Positions 58,563 through 64,000 of a stretch of DNA of 64,000 bases are shown here, piece by piece. A program made the translations under genes and the position numbers. The stretch is from contig NC_026655.2 of the NCBI RefSeq assembly GCF_000004075.3, forward strand, positions 6,510,001-6,574,000, in the 5' to 3' direction. The stretch comes from Cucumis sativus (Eukaryota; Streptophyta; Magnoliopsida; Cucurbitales; Cucurbitaceae). The notes under the pieces were generated by a model, which did no database searches, was not told the DNA's origin, and was given only the letters and a program-made list of their open reading frames with translations. The number at the start of each line of letters is the position of its first letter. Position 1 is the first letter of the stretch.

Positions 58563-58965
58563 CACTACTAGAAAATGGTTTTTAACGATGCAAAATTTGT
58601 GTCATAAAGAGTTTCAAGGACGCAATTTTTGCGTCATTCAAATCCTTGTCAAGATAGGATATTTAAAACACTTTGGGCAAAATTCGTGAGGGTTATGATG
58701 GTTGTGAGTTAGCGAGCATATCGTATGAAGGAAGGGGGAAATTTTTTGGAATAAGGGTTCTTTTATTTGGAATTTTTTTTTAATGACACAAAATTATGTC
58801 ATTAATTAATGATGCGAAAATTACGTCAAGAAATATATAAATCCAAAATTCGCGTTTTTTCCTACCAGAATTCTGCACATTTTTAATTTTTAATTACACA
58901 TTTTACTCCATCCATAACTTTTTTGTTGATTTCAAGTGTTATTGTATCCCAAATTTGTAGTAGTG
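58563..58965. mobile_element. Non-autonomous CACTA MITE (403 bp)
   Basis: Left end CACTACTAGAAAATGG; right end in reverse complement CACTACTACAAATTTGGG. A 3-bp target duplication GTG is at 58560-58562 and 58966-58968, as CACTA transposons make. Inside, 'tgcaaaatttgtgtcat' and 'acgcaatttttgcgtcat' type inverted motifs repeat. No coding sequence. Confidence 0.85.
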
Positions 58966-59059
58966 GTGTTGCATATATTATATATGAGAAAATTATAGTA
59001 AATAAAAACAATTAAAAATATAGCACTAGGATAAAATAAATGCAAAAATTGAAAAAAGT

Positions 59060-59260
59060 AGAAAAAAAAATTAAAATGTCAAGTTTGTCATTATGTGGCT
59101 ATCATTGATAAAAGTTATCACTAATAGCCGCTATCAATGGTAGCAACCGATGACACATTTTTCAACTTGAAAGCTATTAGTGGTAACAGCTATTAGTGAT
59201 GGCAACTATGCTGTGATGGCAATTTTGACAAACTGGGAAGAAACTTTTGAAATAGTAGCT
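59060..59260. repeat. Foldback repeat of the 'tagctatcattgataaaagc' type, copy 2
   Basis: 'aaaatgtcaagtttgtcatt', 'atcattgataaaagttatca' and 'atggtagcaaccgatgacac' match copy 1 at 16.44 kb in order and orientation. Confidence 0.5.
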
Positions 59261-59525
59261 GGTCGTGGGCGTTTTAATCTTTTACCATTTTTTTCTATAT
59301 ATGCAAATATTTTATCCTTGTGTTGTATATATATATATTGAAAAAGATATGTGGATCAGTAGGTGCACCCGGATATCTCCACTAGATGGACACATCCTTA
59401 TCACCTTTATCATCATCGCTTCATTAATAATATAAAAGGAAGCAAGAGATGGAAAAACAAAAGGAGGACTAGAGTTAAGCCCCATACAATCAACTTAAAG
59501 GCATTTAAATTTAAAGCAATTGTAC

Positions 59526-59684
59526 CCATCATACCAGCACACATATATATGTTGGGTGCGATCATACCAGCACTAATACACCAGATCCCATCAGAACTCC
59601 ACAGTTAAGCATACTTGGGTGAGAGTAGTACTAAGTTGGATGACCACTTGAAAAATCCTCGTGTTGCACCTCTTTTTAAAAAAA
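59526..59684 (+). mobile_element. Retroposed 5S rRNA insertion with A-tail and target duplication
   Basis: The insert lies between two perfect copies of CAATTGTAC (59517-59525 and 59685-59693). It contains a 28-bp leader whose start repeats part of 5S ('catcataccagcac'), the 119-bp 5S sequence, and an end in T5 then seven A. Target duplication plus A-tail is what L1-mediated retroposition leaves. A Cassandra-type element would show TG...CA LTR ends and a 5-bp duplication, which are absent. Confidence 0.7.
59554..59672 (+). pseudogene. 5S rRNA pseudogene, full length
   Basis: 119 nt, the normal plant 5S length. It begins GGGTGCGATCATACCAGCAC and ends TCCTCGTGTTGCACCTC, followed by a T-run like a pol III terminator. 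Box A region 'agttaagcatacttgggtg' and box C 'gtagtactaagttggatgac' are recognisable but mutated. Most differences from the plant consensus (from memory) are C-to-T or G-to-A, as expected for methylated, silent DNA. It stands alone, not in a tandem array. Confidence 0.9.
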
Positions 59685-60440
59685 CAATTGTACTAGCCCA
59701 AAAACCTAAACGAGCACAAATGCCTTCCCAGAGATTAATAATTGATATTTTCCTTTCCTGGAAGATATGGTTATTTCTCTCGAACCATAACGACCATAAC
59801 ACTAATGAAATAGTGTTGAATTTGATGATGTCCGTCCTGTTATTTATATTTGTACAAGAAAGCTCAGAACAAAGGGATGAAAGGCTGTGATGCCGATTTT
59901 TCCAATTAATGAAAATTTCCACTTTGACCCATATCTTTGTGCTATATATATATATATATGTATTTTTCTTTTCTTTTCTTTTCTTTTTGTTTAAATTGGC
60001 ATTTATACAATATATGTGTGTTAAATGGAAGGAAAATTTTTTAGTCCAACTTTTTGCCAAAATGAAGAAGAAAAAGTCGTGCATCTAGAATTTTTCTGTT
60101 TTTATTTCTTCAGTATTAGCTAGTGTGACGGTGAGTGATTGTTATAAACACAGTGTGTATTTTTCTTATAGGGTTGTGTTGGGAATTTATCTTGTTTTAT
60201 TTCAAGTGATCAAGTTCCACTCTTTATTATTTGTTATTTTATACGACTCTAATATGTGAACTAGATCTTTGAGATACTTCAATTACATAAATAAAAACAT
60301 TCATTTTATTTCTACATAAAGAAAAGTCTAAAGAAAGCATGAGATGTGGAGGCAATCAAACACTACATTCACAACGAAAAAAAAAGAAAGAAAATTAAAA
60401 GACTCAGTAGTTGTAGAACTATCATTAATATATAGAACAT

Positions 60441-60899
60441 TCACTGCCGGCCTGATGTTGTGGGCAAAAGCTCGGTAGTGCAAGCCATGAGGAGAGTCTG
60501 TGCAGACACAAAGCAAGCCAACAAAGGACCATTGATCACCAAATGTCCTTCACTTTTCAGCATATTAACCATTTCATTCACTTTCACTTTCAGATCATCC
60601 AGTGGAGCTGTTAGAGAAGAGCCCGAGCTGGGAGGTAGTGCCTTTTTGTTTTCGGTTGGCAGTACGGCAGTGCATGCCACGAGCAGAGTCTGTGCAGACT
60701 CAAAGCAACCCAACAAAGAACCTGTCGCCAAATTATCCTTTTTCCAGCACTCGCTTTTCACCTTCTTAATTGTTTCCTCCGTTTTCAGTATCAGATCTTT
60801 TGTTGCTAGGCTGCTCGAACCCTTCACTTGTGAACTTTTGACGGAGTTGCTTTTCGAACAAATAAGTTCATCGTTAGAAAAATTCTTGTTTCCTCTCAT
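60441..60899 (-). CDS. F3: two-module member of the unrecognised small-protein family
   Basis: Intact 152-residue frame starting ATG 60899 (MRGNKNFSNDEL). After a Ser/Lys-rich N terminus (residues 1-32) it holds two copies of the family module. Module 1: 'KDLILKTEETIKKVKSE', 'KKDNLATGSLLGCFESAQTL', 'LVACTAVLP'. Module 2: 'DDLKVKVNEMVNMLKSEG', 'LVINGPLLACFVSAQTL', 'LMACTTELLP'. A short tail TTSGRQ ends the protein. It lacks the basic HGKKRP segment of F1/F2. The leader 'gataaggcacaaca' and a TATA-like string about 55 bp upstream of the ATG are shared in position with F1/F2. The 3' flank carries the family block GAGATGTGGA. Function unknown. Confidence 0.6.
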   Translation of the reverse strand: MRGNKNFSNDELICSKSNSVKSSQVKGSSSLATKDLILKTEETIKKVKSECWKKDNLATGSLLGCFESAQTLLVACTAVLPTENKKALPPSSGSSLTAPLDDLKVKVNEMVNMLKSEGHLVINGPLLACFVSAQTLLMACTTELLPTTSGRQ

Positions 60900-60949
60900 G
60901 ATATTGTGTGTTGTGCCTTATCATCAAACTCCAAATCACATCTACCTAT

Positions 60950-60958
60950 CTTTATATC
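60950..60958 (-). promoter_or_regulatory. Candidate TATA box of F3
   Basis: The minus strand reads GATATAAAG about 55 bp upstream of the F3 ATG. Confidence 0.35.
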
Positions 60959-60964
60959 ATTATT

Positions 60965-61324
60965 GGTCGTCATTGTCCAAACCTGTGCCAAATAAACCTA
61001 ACCTATTTTTCACTATTTTAAAAAACTTGAATTGGTTTATATCATGATATACGATTATATTTAAATGTTTTATTTACTTAATATAATTTTGCATCTTAAA
61101 TATAAAATTTAAATTTTAGATACGGCAAAAATATAAAATGTTACTTTTTAGAATCTGCGTGGTTTGAAATCGCATTATCTAAAAATAATTTTCAAAATTA
61201 GAATTTGAGAGGTCTCTGTCAAATATGAATGAACTGTCAACCAAACAAACTTTAAATTCTATGAGTTATTCCAAAAAAAATGTTTAAAATTTTATACTAA
61301 TTCTTTCTAATATTAATGAAAGTG
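60965..61324. other. Intergenic region
   Basis: AT-rich upstream flank of F3. Nothing else seen. Confidence 0.4.
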
Positions 61325-61400
61325 GAAATGATGAGCATGCAAAGGAAGCATCCACTTAGTAGAGATGTTCAAATGCACCTGTTAACCCAAAGTATCTCTT
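61325..61400 (+). mobile_element. Solo LINE 3' tail
   Basis: Plus-orientation tail block: 'atgatgagcatgcaaagg', 'cacttagtagagatg', 'atgcacctgttaaccc', then the end near 'cttaacaaaat'. Confidence 0.45.
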
Positions 61401-63386
61401 AACAAAATGTTTGAAATAAGAAGTTGGAAGTACATGTTAGAAATGGGGAAAGTAAATTATTGTTTGGTGAAAAAAGTAAAAAATAAAAATTAATAATTAG
61501 GTCCACGGTGTCACATCTCGAAGACCACACCAAAAAATGGAGTAAAAGACAGAATGAAAGAAAAAGAAAAAAGAGGGAGAAGGAAGTCGATGTCTTGGCT
61601 TCTCCAAGAAAGTAAAGTGACCATAAATATATTTATAAAAAAGAAAAAAGAAAAGAAGAGGAAGAGAAAGAGAAAGAGAAGATAAAGGAGAAGGGAAAAA
61701 GAAAATGAGAGGGAGAGGGAGAGATGGAGTTTAATTTACGAAGGGAAAAAAAAGAAAAGGAGAGCCCACCTCTCCTCTGTTTGATGGGATTTAAGATGCC
61801 TGACTGTAATATTCTTTTCTTTAGCTGTTTATCTGGAGTTGTACCTTTTTTCTTGCAATTGTCATTGTTTACTTGCAGGCCAATAAAGCAGCATCATCAC
61901 ATGTCTTTGTTTTTGTTATTGTTTGTGGGAATCATATTACATGTAGTGAATTAGACTAGGAGGTACGTTTTTCACTCTAGATTAGTTTTATGGTCTTTTA
62001 ATTATATGAAGGGAGACCATTATAACGTGCTTAAGTGTTTCATTTCATTTATTTGCCAGATTTTATGTTTTGATGGTTGTATTTGAGCAGAGTTCACAAG
62101 ATGGAAATGCTGGAAATGCAAAGATTTTGGGGTAGATTTTTGTTTATATAACTTGAACTCATTGAGGAAATGATGGAAGTAGGTAACAATAACAGTAACT
62201 CCCTTTATAATATTTTGGGTCGTTGTTAATTTGAACTCTTTTGTTTTCAATCACAGTGTTGGTATTGAAAATGCGTCTCTCTCTTTATAATTTTGTGTGT
62301 TTAAATGTAAAAAATGTTAAGTTTATAATTAAGTTTACACATTAAATTAGAAATTATTTTTTTAACCAATAAAATATTTTTAGCAACGTTTTATGTAAGG
62401 TCAGTATACCAAAGTTGAAATGTAAAAAGTATTTTGAAATTTAATTACCATGACATAAATATAAATTTTTCTAACGCTTACTTTATGTCACAAAAGATGT
62501 ATTCAAATACCAGAAACAAACATTCAGCAACAATTTAAATGTTTATAAAACTTTTCTTACAGAGACAAGTTTATAACGCCTCTATATATTGCCATTAGTA
62601 GCCTATAAAATGTTCATAGAGATATGTAGTTTTTCGTAACACACGAGTTAGTAAACACACGGTTTTAGTGGCACGCAAAAATGTGTTACTGTAACTGTTC
62701 ATTGTGCGGATACAGCGACGAACATTTGAGCATTGCTAAAGCTATCAGCGTTTTGTTCGATTTATTTTTAAAGGATAAATGAGCCTGAAACATAAAAGAA
62801 TCGAAAAGAAATATTTTAATTTCATCTAATTAACGTGAAATGAAACTTAAGTCGAATAAAAAATAAAAAAATAAGAACCCTAACTTTTTAATTCAAAGTT
62901 CTCCTTCGATTCTTGATCATTTTCGCCGAATCCGAACTGTAGACGAATATACGAGAGTGTTCTCAACACAATTTTGGGATCAAATTGGTTCTATTATGTG
63001 TTTTTTTTAGAGAACTCGAAATTATTACGAACACTTCATTATTTTCTTAAAAAATTCTCCATAAACCACCACCGAATATTCAATTAATTTGAGTAATATA
63101 TACACATTGACACTACTTTACTTGCTTGAAATGAAGTGAAAAGTGTGGTTGAATGGTATTACATGCAAGTAGCTTACTTAAAAGTTACTTTGCAATTTCA
63201 AATTTCAAATATATTTGATTTTGATTTTTAAATTGAAATTCATTTCACTTTTATTTGATTTTCTAAAATATAATTAGTTTATTATTTTAATATTAATTAA
63301 TCTAATTAATTATTAATAATAAAATAATTATTGGATTGATCGCCAATTCGAATCTCTTTTCTTCATATTTAAATCTTATTTAAATA
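61401..63386. other. Intergenic region with a purine-rich strand segment
   Basis: 61545-61725 is almost all A and G on the plus strand (GA-rich, imperfect GAGAAA repeats). A 76-codon plus frame follows at 61724-61954, hydrophobic at its end but without family resemblance. It could be chance or a leader of an unrecognised transcript. 62.2-63.4 kb is AT-rich with no gene seen. Confidence 0.45.
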
Positions 63387-63566
63387 TCACTCATTTCTCA
63401 AAAACACGTTAATTAAATCAATTTCGCCATTGAAGGTGGTATTTGACGCAAAATGGGTAATAATTTGGATTTGGCCGCAGGAAGTTTGGCATTTGGTGGA
63501 TTGATTTGGGGCTGTGAAAAGAATAAGAGCGAGGATTAAAACAGAGTAGCAATTAGGGAGTGGCAT
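63387..63566 (-). pseudogene. Possible receptor-like gene fragment (signal peptide plus CxxxCG start)
   Basis: Minus frame from ATG 63566: MPLPNCYSVLILALILFTA looks like a signal peptide, followed by 'QSTKCQTSCGQIQII'. The C-x3-CG-x-(I/L)-x-I pattern right after a signal peptide resembles the start of the galacturonan-binding region of wall-associated-kinase-like receptors, which normally continues YPFG. Here the frame diverges ('THFASNT'), as a one- or two-base deletion would cause, and no later domain follows to the left. This is a weak call. It could also be an unrelated short secreted peptide. Confidence 0.25.
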
Positions 63567-63869
63567 TTTTTTGGGAGATGGGTTTGTGATGAAGAAAAGA
63601 AATGGAAATTGAACCATAAGGGAAATTGTTGAATGAGTAGAGAAGTGAAGTAATATTTATCTTTTGCTTCATTTTCTTTTGGTTCTGTGTTATGAGACCT
63701 TTGCCGGGGATTCAAGTGATTCTTCTTGGCAAACTAGTGAAATTAATTCGTCTTATTTCATGAGAAATAGTTTCATTGCTGAGAAAAATCCCCTGCAAGA
63801 ACCCTCAAATTTCAGATGGAGAATGTCGAACTCGGAGCTAACCCTTGAGAGCTAGGGACACTACCAAAA

Positions 63870-64000
63870 TCACTTCAATTATATGAAATAATAACAATAA
63901 TTCTATTTCAACAAAACAAAAAGTACTTAAACCCTAAAGAGATGCATGAGATGTGGATGCAATCAAAGATTGCATTTATTATAATATGAAATTTCTACTT
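63870..64000 (-). other. 3' flank of a further F-family member entering at the window edge
   Basis: 'aataataacaataattctat' followed by 'gcatgagatgtggatgcaat' matches the 3' flanks of F1 (25130-25230), F2 (28310-28390) and F3 (60280-60370) in the same orientation. The coding part would lie beyond 64000. Confidence 0.6.

Larger units (their letters stand above)
59340..60085 (-). mobile_element. L1-like LINE 3' fragment carrying a 5S rRNA insertion
   Basis: The tail (59345-59430) shows the recurring 'cagtaggtgcacccgg' and 'ctccactagatggaca' blocks. The minus frame upstream encodes 'DIIKFNTISLVLWSLWFERN' and 'ISIINLWEGICARLGFWAST', the end of LINE ORF2. The frame then runs into antisense 5S sequence (KRGATRGFFKWSS), which replaces the usual C-terminal residues. 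Confidence 0.75.

Noticed and set aside
59554..59672. Functional 5S rRNA gene
   Set aside because: It is a single copy with many transitions, including in the internal promoter, inside a dead LINE and flanked by a target duplication. A retropseudogene fits better.

Overview
This is an AT-rich stretch of a plant nuclear chromosome, 64 kb long. The evidence is the spliced genes with GT/AG introns, an intact Ty1/copia element primed by plant initiator Met-tRNA, many L1-like LINE relics, hAT and CACTA-type MITEs, a STIG1-like secreted protein, and a cluster of plant-specific ankyrin/PGG membrane proteins. A eudicot is likely. The overall flavour resembles a cucurbit, but that is an impression and nothing here proves it.

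Layout. 0-3 kb: intergenic DNA and a STIG1-like gene (minus strand). 3.6-12 kb (minus strand): a two-exon gene with a copia-gag-like domain (5.6-6.9 kb), a LINE fragment, and a complete five-exon ankyrin/PGG gene (ANK1, 9.46-12.02 kb). 12.8-23.6 kb: LINE relics, decayed copies of the gag-like gene, a second intact gag-like gene (19.1-20.9 kb), and a relic of the 3' end of an ankyrin/PGG gene (22.1 kb). Together these show that a unit [ankyrin gene + gag-like gene] was duplicated in tandem. 23.9-30.5 kb: an hAT MITE with a perfect 8-bp target duplication, then two members (one broken, one intact) of a small-protein family I do not recognise, separated by a CACTA-like element. 32.8-41.8 kb: ANK2 on the plus strand. 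Its second intron carries a LINE fragment that was itself split by a 4.8-kb copia element. 42-48.3 kb: LINE pieces and one copy of a 1.1-kb dispersed repeat. 48.5-55.2 kb: ANK3 (largely intact) and its broken neighbour ANK4. 56.5-60.1 kb: the second 1.1-kb repeat copy, LINE pieces, a CACTA MITE with a GTG target duplication, and a 5S rRNA retropseudogene inside a LINE. 60.4-64 kb: a third member of the unrecognised family, intergenic DNA, a possible receptor-like relic, and the 3' flank of a fourth family member running off the window.

Biologically this is an ankyrin/PGG cluster that has grown by duplication (three genes, one pseudogene, one relic), mixed with two poorly known gene families. 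The ankyrin/PGG proteins have cytosolic ankyrin repeats and four C-terminal membrane helices. The wider family includes ACD6 and ITN1 of Arabidopsis, which act in defence and stress signalling. Roles for the local copies are inference only. The best candidates for something undescribed are the family with a repeated 'LLACFVSAQ..LL.ACT.EL' module, the spliced gag-derived gene pair, and the 5S retropseudogene.

All exon joins were worked out by hand from splice signals, phase agreement and comparison among paralogues in the window. No database search was possible.
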